From Elephas maximus indicus (Eukaryota; Chordata; Mammalia; Proboscidea; Elephantidae), in assembly GCF_024166365.1 (NCBI RefSeq), contig NC_064841.1, positions 30,992,001 through 31,056,000 of the forward strand: a stretch of 64,000 bases of DNA. Direction: 5' to 3'. Below are positions 33,665 through 45,589 of the stretch, piece after piece. A program made the translations under genes and the position numbers. The notes under the pieces are model-generated. The model saw nothing but the letters and a program-made list of their open reading frames with translations, made no database searches and was not told the origin of the DNA. Every line of letters begins with the position of its first letter. Within the stretch, counting starts at the first letter, position 1.

Positions 33665-33823
33665 ATTGCTGTGATGCTGGAAGCTATGCTAATTGTATTT
33701 CAAATACCAGCAGGGTCACCCATGTTGGACAGGTTTCAGGAGAGCTTCCAGACTAAAACAGACTAGGAAGAAGGGTGTGGAAATCTACTTCTAAAAAAAT
33801 TGGCCAGTGAAAACCTTATGAAT
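33665..33823 (+). mobile_element. RTE LINE 5' end, inverted relative to the rest
   Basis: TTGCTGTGATGCTGGAAGCT to GTGAAAACCTTATGAAT, matching the start of the plus copy at about 40115-40275, but in the opposite orientation to 32851-33664. Confidence 0.85.
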
Positions 33824-33829
33824 CTCCTG

Positions 33830-34515
33830 CTAAGGGGCCCTAAATTGATGTCCCCTAGGCCCTTCCAGCCCTTTTCCTCTAACCCCAAACTTTCGTGTTA
33901 CCCTCCTCCTGCAAGCCCTGGAATCTAGATGCACTAGGTCCTGCTTTTGGCTTTTCTCTAGCCATTAGAGAGCTGGGAGGAAAAAGAGCTAGTGCAATCA
34001 ATGTTCAGCTGGGTCATTCCATCCTTTGAGATTTAATTAGTGGGATCAACTCTTCATCCCATATGCAGTTGGGAAGGAGGCATCCTTTGCTCCCATCCCA
34101 CTATCTCTGAGGACTCTTTCGGGAACGTGTTCTCCAGACCTAGACACTTTGATCCTACCTTTCCACTTATGGAAGTCTCCTTCTCCACTCTGCCTTTGTC
34201 CTCCTTTTTGTGCCTTCTTCCCCTTTCTGCATGTGTCTTTTTCTTGGACATCACTCCAATTCCTTCCCTACCCAAAGTCCTAACAACTCAGGGCTATGTG
34301 TGAGACCTTACACAAGGTTTGGGGCAAAGGAATGGCCACGAAGCCACACAAACCACTTTCTATTGAATTTCAGATATTTCTGTTTTCAAAAGCCCATGGC
34401 CATTCCTGCTACCGAAGAGCTTCACTCTTCTCCTCAACTGTGAATAAGACTCAGAGCTCTCCCTCTCTTCCTGTTTCAAAGTCTATTCTCCCTTCCCTGG
34501 CTAGCGTGTGCCCCC
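33830..34515. other. Intergenic stretch, no gene seen
   Basis: Pyrimidine-rich unique sequence. Overlapping open frames on both strands show no domain. Confidence 0.4.
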
Positions 34516-34520
34516 AAAGA

Positions 34521-34735
34521 AACCAAACCAAACCAGTTGCCATTAAGTCAATTCCGACTCATAAGGAACCCCATGTTTTATGGAGTAGAACTAAGCTCCA
34601 TAGGATTTTCAAGACTGACCTTTCAGAAGCAGAATTGTCAGGCCTGTCTTCTGAGGCACCTTTGTATGGGTTTGAACCTCCAACCTTTTGGTTAGTGGTC
34701 AATTACTTAACCCATTTGTGACTCCCAGGGACTCC
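34521..34735 (-). mobile_element. AfroSINE variant, minus
   Basis: Variant with GTCTTCTGAGGCACCTTTGT in the middle and reversed head CCCAGGGACTCC, matching the type at 61007-61222. Confidence 0.8.
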
Positions 34736-34739
34736 TGCG

Positions 34740-35080
34740 TGCACCTCCAAGTCCCACAAATACCTGTTCTTTTCTTATGCAAAACAGTTTTGGTCTTTGT
34801 CTTATTCCTGCCTCTTTCAGGCTGTGCCCTAAAGGACTCTCTCTCCTCAACCAAAATGGCAGATCAGCGTTCAGTATTTCACCAGACACTCTTCTCTAAG
34901 GCAAATTCTTCCACTAGCTATTAAAAAAAAATTGTTTAAAATGCTAAGGTAAATATTAATAATTGATGGATAAATCCCTTTCTAGAGATATTTACATATT
35001 AACAGAAAATTAATTAGCCTGACAAACCCTGAATTCTTAAATGGAGCGTTTGGCCTGCTGGTGGGCTTCTTTGGTGAGAT
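34740..35080. other. Intergenic stretch
   Basis: No gene or clear repeat recognised. Confidence 0.35.
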
Positions 35081-35091
35081 GTGTCTGGCTA

Positions 35092-35228
35092 AAAAACCAG
35101 AAAAGCAAACCCGTTGCCATCGACCAGTAGAACTGTCCCATAGAGTTTCCAAGGAGCACTTGGTGGATTTGAACTGCTGACCTTTTGGTTAGCCATAGCA
35201 CATAACCATTACACCACCAGGGTTTCCT
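35092..35228 (-). mobile_element. AfroSINE, minus, internally deleted
   Basis: A ~28-bp deletion joins GTTGCCATCGA to CCAGTAGAACTG. Flanks GTGTCTGGCTA (35081-35091) and GTGTTTGGCTA (35229-35239) are a target-site duplication. Confidence 0.87.
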
Positions 35229-35396
35229 GTGTTTGGCTAGGAGAGTCTTTTTCAGTCCCCACAAACTGTACCACAGAGGTCACTGATTTTTCCGTTTCTT
35301 ATATTGTGTTCCTTTTTTTGTTTTTTCCTCTGCAAACGTGAATATCTACATGAATCTGGAGAGAGCCATTTTAAAGAACAGAAGGTTCATAATGAT

Positions 35397-35590
35397 AACA
35401 GCCATCTTTCACTGAGTTTAAGTATCTGTGCTAAAGCGATTATATGCATTATTCCATTTAATTCTTAAAACACCCCTCAGAAATTTACTGTGGAGTTATT
35501 TACCCAAGGTCACACAGGTGGTGAACTCAATCTAGACGGGTCTTACTCCAAAATCCTGTGCCCTTCACCACTAGGCTAAAGCAGCAGCCA
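35397..35590 (-). repeat. MIR, minus
   Basis: CCCAAGGTCACACAGGTGGT and CTTCACCACTAGGCTAAAGC, the reversed MIR pattern. Confidence 0.7.
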
Positions 35591-36189
35591 CCATGTAATG
35601 TTTCTCCATAAACACCAAAAACCAGACCCATACTCACGTTTAATACATTTTTCTTCAAGGGCAGAAGTCCATTGACTTCAGTAGGTTTGTATTTTCTTTT
35701 TTTAACTCAGTAAATGTAACATTGTTTAAGCACACAGTTTGTATGTGAACAAGAATCAATTGGTTGTGGGATATGTTGGTGTGTGACAAGTTTAAACCAA
35801 TGATAAAGTATTGAGATACTGTAATATTGTCTAAAAATTAACCCCAGTTCCTTTATAAATATATGTGTGTGTGTGTATACAATTATTATTTAAAATCTAT
35901 TTCCCCCTTTATCTTTCTACACCAGCCCCATTGTCAAGAAAGATTGGTACATTCAAGATATTTGGAAATTTTTGCTTGTTAAATTATAATAATGTGATAA
36001 GCTTTATGTTCAAGTTAAACATGACATAGCAACTAGTATTGCTAATTGCAATATAATTGGCTGTACCATGGTTCTACTGAAAAACCGGGATTGTCAGAAA
36101 CACGTTTACAAAGTCATTTCATGGTATAAAATGCCCTATTATTCATAGTGAAATGAAAGAGAAATAATTCATAGAGAAAAAAGTCCAAC

Positions 36190-37020
36190 TAAAATTTTTT
36201 TATTTGGTAATTTAGATGAAGGTTTACATCCAATTAAATTTTAGTTTAGATTTTTTCAATAGGCAATGCACTCACATTGCTCAAAGACTCAAAGTCATAA
36301 AAAGGTATATAGTGAAAATTCTCCTTCTATCGTCTAGTCTTTTTCCAAGTAACCATTGCTATAAATATTCCTATGCATTGGAATATATTTTTTTTATTTC
36401 CCTATCTTATACATAAATATTAGCATATTTAAATACTCATATGTACCTTACTTTGTTAACAATATGTCCTTCAGATCAGTACATAAAGAGCTTTCCCTTT
36501 TCTTTTCAGCCAAATGATATTCGGTTGCACGGATGTACCATAAATTATTTAATCAGTTCCCAGTTAAAGGATTTGGATTATTTTTTTTATCTCTTCCTAT
36601 TTTAAACAATGCTTCAATTTTAGATAGATAGATATTATGCAATTTAGATTGATAGATATGTATAATTTATAATATACATGCAATATGATAATATTCAAGC
36701 AATGCACAAGGGTTCCTGTTTATCCACAGCCATGCCAATAGAGTGCTATCAAACTTTGGCTTTTGCCAAACTGAGAAGTAAAAAATGTTATCTTAGGTAT
36801 GCATTATTTTGCATTTTTCCCTATTATGAATGAAGCTATGTTCTTTTCATATGTTTAAGACCAATTTGTATCTCCTCCTCTGTGAGCTTTTTGCCGTATC
36901 TTTTGTCCATTTTTTTCTGTTATGTTATCGTTTTTTGCTTATTAGTTGGCTGTTCAGGAGATTTTGTCTGTTGTATGTATTGCAGATATTTTTCCCAGCC
37001 CCACTCCTAAGAAGGTAACC
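36190..37020 (-). repeat. Old L1-derived sequence
   Basis: CACGGATGTACCATAAATTA, later TCCTCCTCTGTGAGCTTTTT and CTTTTGTCCATTTTTTTCTG, are typical of L1 3' UTR sequence in antisense. Heavily diverged. Confidence 0.5.
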
Positions 37021-37665
37021 ACTGTTAACAGTTTGAGATCAGAATGAATTTTTATAGGTTAGTTTGGCTTCATCTAACAAATCTTCAGAATTGTTTTTTT
37101 CTTTCTATCCAGGAATAAGATCCGTCTCAATTTTTTCAAATCTCGTTTATTGTTTTTGTTGGTTTGTTTGATTGTTGTTTTTACATAGGCCTTGAGCAAT
37201 TCTTGTTATGTTAAAACAAAAATTATGTTAATGACTAGCTATTTCATGTATTTTTTGTTGTAGCTGTTCTCTTTTTGATCAAGAAATACCCTATTATCTT
37301 TCTCTAGTTGAATGTTCTAGCGTGCTGGTGTGTAAGCCCATTGCTCTGCCACTGTTCTGAACTTACTTGGGGGAGGAATATCCTTATGTTCCACATAGCC
37401 AATGGTGGCTGTAGAGAGAAAAGGCGAAAGGCCAGCACGGCTCTTACTATTGTGAAGTACAACTTCACTCCATTGAAACTGTCTGTGATTAGGAAGGAAA
37501 GGTTTCAATTCTGGAAGTGTCATTGCTTAATATGAAAGGAATAATCAATGCCTAGAATGAATTTTTTTTTAGAATGAAAATGCAGTGCAGGTATTCTAGT
37601 TTATCTCAGATGGGTGAAAATGGAGATAGTGGTTTTGAAAGCTATTCCTTGGATTAATGTAGACT

Positions 37666-37692
37666 AAAAAAAAAAAAAAAATTTTTTTTTTT
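37666..37692. repeat. A16/T11 palindrome
   Basis: A run of 16 A directly followed by 11 T. No flanking duplication is evident. Confidence 0.85.
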
Positions 37693-38152
37693 CCTAGAAA
37701 ATAGAATTATTTCAGTGAAATCCAAGATTTTCTCCAATGGTCACATTTCTAAAATGTCTTCCTCTTATTCAGTGAAACATGAGCCTCACTTTTACTCTAA
37801 CTAGCTGTTTTGAACAGCAAAAACCCGTACCAAGTTAGTTCTCTGCACTGGGACATTCTCCATTCTTGAAACTAATAAAACACTCATGACATTAAGATTT
37901 TTAATTAGTCAGATTGTCACAGCTAAGGCAATTTCTTATACCTTGGAATTCCTATACATTAAAAATGAATAAACAAAACACCTTTCAGAAACATCCCAAC
38001 GTCTTTGGATATGGTAATTACTTGTGTTTTGTCAATATTTATCTAGATTCATCAATTCATATTATCAACAATTACATTTCTATGTAGCAACTATGGATTT
38101 TTAAGGATTAGGCCATACCTTTGAGTTTCTATGAAATATTAAAAAGACCTGG

Positions 38153-38306
38153 AAAAAAAAAAACCCTTGCCCCATAGGGTTTCCAAGGCTATAATCTTTA
38201 CAGAAGCAGACTGCCACATCTTTCTCCCACAGAGCTGCTGGTGGGTTCGAACCAGTGACCTTTCAGTTAGCAGCTGAGCGCTTAACCACTGTGCCACCAA
38301 GGCTCC
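38153..38306 (-). mobile_element. AfroSINE, minus, lacking its 3' tail region
   Basis: Starts in an A run, then CCCTTGCCCCATAGGGTTTC, so the usual tail block is deleted. The reversed head is CACCAAGGCTCC. Confidence 0.87.
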
Positions 38307-38403
38307 TTATACGAATTATTAATTTCCAAAAAGCTTTTTTTTTTTAAATTCACATGTGGCATTGTGAATTCTGAATAAGTTGTTCTTTTATTGTCTTTCC
38401 TTC

Positions 38404-39000
38404 TTCCTTTGAGATTGTTTACACAGGAACTTTGTGATCAAGCATGGATTTCCACACGGCCCGTTGGATGTGCTCCTTTGCTCAGTATGTTCAGAATGTG
38501 TTTCTCTGCAAGTGAATGATCAGGCAGCAAGAATGTATGTGGCTTCTGTGCATCAGAACATGGTAGCTGGTTTAGTGATTTATCTGATGGGAGATTTTCT
38601 TTGCGGGGAGCAATGTTGATGATATCCCTCTAATTCGGCCACCTCTGCTTCACTGAACACAGCTAAACCAGATTTCAAAGCAAATGGGAGACAATGTGGT
38701 AAACCACAGGCAGAAAGACAGAGCTCTTGAGCATTCCTAACCAAATAAAAGGCCTGACAAGGAAGAAGATGTGTTGACAGCATTTCTTAGGACATGCTTC
38801 AAAGACCACATTAAAACATTTCCACAGGGTACAGGCTTCAATCAGCAGAAGATGTTCTTGTATCCCAAGTACCACAGGATTGAGTTTTCCAACAACCCCA
38901 GCACAACAGCCAACAGAGGCTGCTGGAGTAATTAAACAGACTTCATTAAGTGTCAGCAAAAGCTCATGGCTGACTATTAGACCAACTTTTATGTATTATT
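38404..39000. promoter_or_regulatory. Candidate non-coding regulatory element
   Basis: A repeat-poor stretch with higher sequence complexity than its flanks. It contains a perfect palindrome of two RUNX-type sites, TGTGGTAAACCACA (38695-38708), an AGATAA GATA-type word in antisense near 38580, and GGAA ETS-type cores near 38425 and 38760. Function is purely inferred. Confidence 0.3.
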
Positions 39001-39214
39001 ACAGTCGGGTCCTTCCAAAAACATTCAGGCTAATCTAATTGAATTGGCTATTGAAGTAAGGAAACATTTATTGAAATAGAAGATTTGTTCTTCTGCCATA
39101 GGTGACAATGTTGTAAGAAATCCCTCTGCTGTATTCAACCTAAAAATATGTGAGTGTCTAGGATAAACTCTCTCTGAGGACACTTTCAAGACAGATGCAC
39201 ATACTGCCTTCTAA

Positions 39215-39420
39215 AAGTTTTACTGACTTTGCATTCATATTCATCTAACATTAATTGATTCTTTGCTGTGCTAGGCGTTAAATTCTAACGTTTTAACTAT
39301 AACATAGCTATTGTTCTCCCAATTTTATACTTGAGGAATGTGTAACCCAAGAGGTTAAATAATTTGTCCAAGATCACAGAGCCAGTAAACGGAAGCAAAC
39401 CCAGGTAGAGACATGCAGGC
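39215..39420 (-). repeat. MIR, minus
   Basis: TTGTCCAAGATCACAGAGCC and preceding TCTCCCAATTTTATACTTGA, the reversed MIR core. Confidence 0.65.
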
Positions 39421-39424
39421 TAGT

Positions 39425-40080
39425 GATATTTCCTCTTTAAATAATTTTTAAACTATGTTTTCCTTAAAAGCAGTTGGTATTACATCAGATGTGTATTATG
39501 CTCACCTCATTAATGAAGTCTTTTTCTATCTGACATGATATGTTTATATTAATCATACTTACTAGGAGTTTGTTAATAGAACAATAAAACTGTTTTTCTA
39601 TCCCAGTTAGTTCATTACATATTTTTACCATTGCCTTTACCTGTAGGTAAAAAGATGGAAGCAGTTTGAATATGAAACATTGCCCCAAAGTCATCAAATG
39701 GGACATTTGCACTGTGGTCATTAGCTTTCAGTGCTTCTTAAACATCATGGCTTTTATTCTCCTTTCAAAAATCTGGAGTAAGCATGAGGAATAGGGGCAT
39801 GTATAATTGCAGTGGCATGGAAAGGCTGAAAACTGAGAGGCAACTTATAAACAATTTGGTTTCTCTTAGAGATGCTTTGGGGTTTAACTGATGGTATCTC
39901 CTTGTTATTTCAGCCTTTAGAGTTCATTGGAGAACATTGAGAGGCAACTTTCTCCATTTCCCACCTCAAACTCTCCTCTAGTTAATAATCAGAATAGACA
40001 AGTAATTATCCTAAAAACCCCAGACAAATAAATTTCTCATTCTGGACTATTTTTTCAAAAATATGTACATAATTCCCCAT
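39425..40080. other. Intergenic stretch, no gene seen
   Basis: AT-rich, no recognised gene or repeat. Confidence 0.4.
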
Positions 40081-40084
40081 AAGT

Positions 40085-43000
40085 CTATCAGTTTGTTGTA
40101 CCGTGGCGGCTTGTGTGTTGCTGTGATGCTGGAAGCTATGGCACCAGTATTCAAATATCAGCAGGGCCACCCCTGGAAGACAGGTTTCAGCTGGGCTTCC
40201 AGACTAAGACAGACTAGAAAGAAGGACCTACAGTCTAGTTCTGAAAAGAATTAGCCAGTGAAACCTTATGAATAGCAGTGAAACACTGTCTGATATAGTG
40301 CCGGAAGATGAGCCCCTCAGGTTGGAAAAAAAAAAAAAAAAATTTTTTTTTTTTTTTAGGTTGGAAGGCACTCAAAATATGACTCAAAATAAAAAAGCTG
40401 CATCCTCAAAGTAGAGTTGAGCTTAATGATGTGGATGGAGTCAAGCTTTCAGGACCTTCATATGCTGATGTGGCAGGACTCAAAATGAGAAGAAAGAGCT
40501 GCAAACATCCATTAATAATCAGAACCTGGAATATATGAAGTATGAATCTAGGAAACTTGGAAATCATCAAAAATGAAATGGAATGCATAAAGATTGATAT
40601 TCTAGGCATTAGTGAGCCGAAATGGACTGGTATTGGTCATTTTGAATCGGACAATCATATGGTCTACTATGCTGGAAATGACGACTTGAAGAGGAATGGC
40701 ATTACGTTCATCGTCAAAAAGAACATTTCAAGATCTATCCTGAAGTACAACACTGTCAGTGACAGGATAATATCCATAAGCCTACAAGGAAAAACACTTA
40801 ATACGACTATTATTCAAATTTACACACCAACCACTAAGGTGAAAGGTGAAGAAATTGAAGATTTTTACCAACTTCTGCAGTCTGAAATTGGTTGAACATG
40901 CAATCAGGATGTAACTACTGGTGATTGGAATGTGGAAGTTGGAAACAAAGAAGAGGATTGGTAGTTGGAAAATATGGCCTTGGTGATAGAAATGATGCCG
41001 GAGATCACATGATTGAATTTTGCAAGACCAACGACTTCTTCATTGCAGATACCTTTTTTCACCAACGTAAACGATGACTGTACACATGGACCTCGCCAGA
41101 TGGAATACACAGAAATCAAATTGACTACATTTGTGGAAAAAGATGATGGAAAAGCTCAATATCATCAATCAGAACAAGGCCAGAGGCCGACTGAGAATCA
41201 GACCATCATTTACTCATATGCAAGTTCAAGTTGAAACTGAAGAAAATTAGAACAAGCCAAGAAGAGCCAAAGTACGACCTTGAGTATATCCCACTTGAAT
41301 TTAGAGACCATCTCAAGAATAGATTTGACATGTTGAACACTAATGACTGAAGACCAGATAAGTTGTGGAATGACATCAAGAACATCATACATGAAGAAAG
41401 CAAGACTTCCTTAAAAAGACAGGAGAGAAAGAAAAGACCTAATTGTCAGAAGAGACTCTGAAACTTGCTCTTTAAGTCGAGTAGCTAAAGCAAAAGAAAA
41501 AAATGATGAAGTAAAAGAGCTGAACAGAAAATTTCAAAGGGCAGCTCGAGAAAACAAAGTAAAGTATTATGATGACATGTGCAAAGACCTGGAGATAGAA
41601 AACGAAAAGGAAAGAACACGCTCAACATTTCTTGAGCTGAAAGACCTGAAGAAAAAATTCAAGCCTCGAGTGGCAATACTGAAAGATTCTAAAGGGAAAA
41701 TATTAAATGACACGGGAAGCATCATTCCTGTGGAAGGAATACACAGAGTCACTATACCAAAAAGAACTGGTCAACGTTCAACCATTTCAGGAGGTAACAT
41801 ATGATCAGGAACCGATGGTACTGAAGGAAGCAGTCCAAGCTGCACTGAAGGCATTGGTGAAAAACAAGGCTCCAGGAATTGACAGAATATCAACTGAGAT
41901 GTTTCAGCAAACACATGCAGGACTGGAAGTGCTCACTCTCTATGCCAAGAAATTTGGAAGGCAGCTATCTGGCCAACTGAGTGGAAGAGATCCGTATTTA
42001 TGCCTATTCCCAGGAAAGGTGTGGAAATTATTGAACCGTATCATTAATATCACATGCAAGAAATTTTGCTGAACATCATTCAAAAGCGGCTGCAGCAGTA
42101 TATCAATAGGGAACTGTTGATTCAAGCCAGATTTAGAAGAGGACATGGAATGAGGAATATCATGGATGTCGGTTGGGTCTTGGCTGAAAGCAGAGAATAC
42201 CAGAAAGATGTTTACCTGTGTTTTATTGACTATGCTAAGGTATTGGACTGTGTGGATCATAACAAATTATGGATAACGTTTCCGAGAATGGGAATTCTGG
42301 AACACTTAATTGTGTTTATAAGGAATCTGTACATGGATCAAGAGGCCTTCCTTTGAACAGAACAAGGGGATACCGCATTGTTTGAAGTCAGGAAAGGTGT
42401 GTGTCAGGGTTGTATCCTTTCATTGTACCTATTCAATCTATCTGCTGCACAAATAATCTGAGAAGCTGGACTATATGCAGGAGAATGGGGCATCAGGATT
42501 GGAGGAAGACTCACTAACAACCTGCATTATGTAGATGACACAACCTTGCTTGCTGAAAGTGACCAGGACTTGAAGAACTTACTGATGAAGATCAGAGATT
42601 ACAGCTTTCAGTATGGATTACACCTCAACATAAAGAAAACAAAAATCCTCACAACTGGACAATAAGCAACGTCGTGATAAACAGAGAAAAGATTGAGGTT
42701 GTCAAGGATTTCATTTTTTTTTGGATGCACAACACCCGTGGAAGCGCAGTCAAGAAGTCAAAAGACTCATTGCATTGGGCAAATTAGCTGCAAAAGATCT
42801 CTTTAAAGTGTTAAAAAGCAAAGATGTCACCTTGAGGACTACAGTGCACCTGACCCAAGACATGGTGTTTACAATCGCCTCACGTGCATGGGAAAGCTGG
42901 ACAATGAATGAGGAAGACTGAAGAAGAATTGACACCTTTGAATTGTAGTGGTAGGGAAAAATATTGAATATACCATGTACTGCCAAAAGAATGAACAAAT

Positions 43001-43293
43001 CTGTCTTGGAAGAAGTACAACCAGAATGCTCACTGGAAGCAAGGATGGCGAGACTGTGTCTCACATACTTTGGACATGTTGTCAGGAGGCATCAGTTCCT
43101 GGAGAAGGACATCATACTTGGTAAAGTAGACGGTCAGTGGAAAAGAGGAAGACTCTTAATGAGATGGATTGACACTGTGGCTGCAACAATGGGCTCAACC
43201 ACAGCAACTATTGTGAGGGTGGCACAGGATCGGGCGGTGTTCATTCTGTTGTGTGTAGGGTCTCTATGAGTCAGAACTGTCTCGACTGCACGT

Positions 43294-43324
<31 letters not shown>

Positions 43325-43325
43325 T
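40085..43325 (+). mobile_element. RTE/BovB-type LINE, near full length, inactive
   Basis: About 3.24 kb, the usual size of RTE elements. It starts near TCTATCAGTTTGTTGTACCG and ends in an (AAC)n tail at 43299-43323. Endonuclease part (40542-40895) contains IDILGISEPKWTGIGH. Linker (41577 onward) contains MCKDLEIENEKERTR. RT part contains KNKAPGIDRISTEMFQ, YLCFIDYAKVLDCVDHNKLW and an active-site YVDD at 42528-42539. C-terminal part contains LEEVQPECSLEARMARLCLT. Frames change between endonuclease, linker, RT and C-terminus, and stops interrupt RT, so it cannot make a full protein. Its tail (GGGTCTCTATGAGTCAGAAC) shares the AfroSINE 3' end, consistent with SINE mobilisation by this family. Confidence 0.92.
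40319..40366. repeat. A17/T15 palindrome with 9-bp flanking duplication inside the RTE
   Basis: 17 A (40326-40342) then 15 T (40343-40357), flanked by AGGTTGGAA on the left (40319-40327, overlapping the A run) and on the right (40358-40366). The right copy continues the RTE consensus order, so the homopolymers look inserted. Confidence 0.85.
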
Positions 43326-43759
43326 GTATGTAATGAACAGCCTTGGAAGATAATGTCTCCTTCCAGAGCAAAGGGGAGGTGTGCTTACTGTCCAATATAA
43401 TATCTCACTCTGCAGCAAAGGAAAGACATGCTTACTGCTCAATATGAAAGATTCTGGCGGTCTAAGCTTAGCGTTCCTCTCCTGTAATGCAGCCCACTGC
43501 ATATTCAGGTGTCCTCTGGCCTTCTTTGTATTGCCCTGTGGAAACTTAACCCCAGGGAACTGGTGCAAATGCTAATACTCTGCTAATACTGTGTGTAACA
43601 AATGGAATTTCATTTTATGTCTTTTACCAGCATTGAAAAAATTGTGGTAGGCTAACGTCTTAGCTTGCAAGTAAGGTAAAATCTCAGACCCGTCTCAATT
43701 CTTGAAACAGAGTCATCAAGAAAATAAAGAAGACACAAATTACTAGTGCCAACTAGTTC

Positions 43760-44830
43760 AGAGGAAAGAGGAAATGTCATCTATGTATCATATTGATTTA
43801 AAAGAATAATAAGAGAGTATGATGAACAACTCTGATCCCATAAATTCAAGAACTTAGATAAAATGGATGTACTTGAAAGATACAAATTACCAAAACTCAC
43901 TCTAGAAGAAATAGATAACATGAACAGTCTTACGTATCTTAAACAAATTGAATTTGTAGTTAAAAACCTTCCAAAGGAAAAAAGAAAACTGCATGTACGA
44001 ATTGTTTCACTGGTGAATTCTACCAAACATTTAAAGAAAAATTACTATCAATTCTATAAATCTCTCCTAGAAAACAGAAGAGTATGACACACTTCCTAAC
44101 TCATTTTATGAGTCCAGCCTTACCCTGGTACCAAAATCAGGCAAAGACATTACAAGAAAAGAAAAGTGCAGACTAATTTTTTTTTCATGAACAAAGGCAC
44201 AAAAATCCTTAAAAAAATATAAACAAATCTAATCCAGCAATACATAAAAGGAATAATATGTCAGGACCAAGTGAGTTTTATTCCAGGAATGCAAGGTGGA
44301 TCCCACATTCAAAAATAAATCAGTGTAAATCATCAGACTAACAGAATAAAGACAAGAAACCATACGATCAAATTAATAGATGAAGAAGTAGCATCTGACA
44401 AAATTCAACATCCATTCATGATGAAAAAACTCTCAGCAACCAAGGAATAGAAGGGCACTTCTTAACCTTATAAAAGCCATCTACAAAAAAATAAAGATAA
44501 AAAGAACAAGAACTACTGTTAACATCATATTTCATGGTGAAAGTATGCTCTGCTAAGATTGGGAACAAGAGGAGGGTATCTACTGTCAGCACTTCTATTC
44601 AACATCATACTGGAAGTCTTAGTCAATGCAATAAGGCAAGAAAAAGAAATAAAAGGCAAGTAAGGAAAAAATAAAACTGGCTGTATTCATAGATAATATG
44701 ATTGCCTACATAGAAAAATCAAAGGCATCTACAAAAGGTTCCTAGAATAATAAGTGAGTTTAGCAAATTCTTTGGATACATAATTAATGTAAAAAATGAA
44801 TTATATTTCTATGTACTTGCAGTGAACAGT
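43760..44830 (+). mobile_element. Old L1 ORF2 fragment
   Basis: GATACAAATTACCAAAACTC, AAATTCAACATCCATTCATG and TACTGTCAGCACTTCTATTC are L1 ORF2 words in sense order. The frame is broken throughout. Confidence 0.82.
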
Positions 44831-44843
44831 ACCATTAACTATA

Positions 44844-44995
44844 AACCCATACTGAAACTCATCGTGATCGAGTCATTTCCAACTCATAGCAACATATAGG
44901 GCAGAGTGGAACTGCCCCATAGGGTTTCCAAGAAGCAACTGTCAACCTTTTAGTTAACAGCCAAACTCTTAACCACTGTGCCACCAGGGCTTCAC
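44844..44995 (-). mobile_element. AfroSINE, minus
   Basis: Target-site duplication around AACTATA (44837-44843 and 45001-45007; extends to about 12 bp with one mismatch). Part of the region before the head is deleted. Confidence 0.85.
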
Positions 44996-45007
44996 CCATC
45001 AACTATA

Positions 45008-45585
45008 GCACCATCTTAGGCTGGGTTCTCTAGAAGGGCAAAACCACTAAAGCCTGCAAATACATATAGAAAGATTTATATCAAGGAAATGGCTCATGCA
45101 GTTGTAGAGGCTAGAATGTCCCAAGTCCGTGGGTCAAGATAGATAGACGTTCTCCTGATTCACATTGCTGCAGGGGCTGGCGAACCCAAGATTGGCAGGC
45201 CAGAGAGCAGGGCTCTTGCTCAGAGGCTGTGAAGATCAACGAATCCCAAGATCGGCAGGCAAGACTGCAGGTAAGTTGCTAGCTCAAGTACCAAGAAACG
45301 GAGGTCAGACAAACAGGAGCAGCTGCCAGATTCAGAGAGAGCAAAAGCTCACAAGCCTTGCCAGAATGTCCACTTATATTCAATGCAGGCCACAAGTCCG
45401 AGGAAACTCCTTTTCAACTGATTGGCTATTCACAGCAGATCCCATCGTGGAGGTGATCACATTATATCAAGCCTCATTATGGAAGTGATCAAAACATCAT
45501 AAGACTGCAAAACTACATCGTAACTGCCAAAAAACTGAGAATCGTGGCCCAGCCTAGTTGACACACAATCTTAACCATCACAAGC
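45008..45585 (-). repeat. ERVL-class LTR-like element
   Basis: GGCTGGGTTCTCTAGAAGGG to GTTGACACACAATCTTAACC follows a common mammalian LTR in antisense (TTCAACTGATTGGCTATTC in its core). I do not commit to a family name. Confidence 0.5.
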
Positions 45586-45589
45586 ACCA

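Noticed and set aside
43299..43323. (AAC)n as an independent microsatellite
   Set aside because: It is the normal 3' tail of the RTE element ending there.
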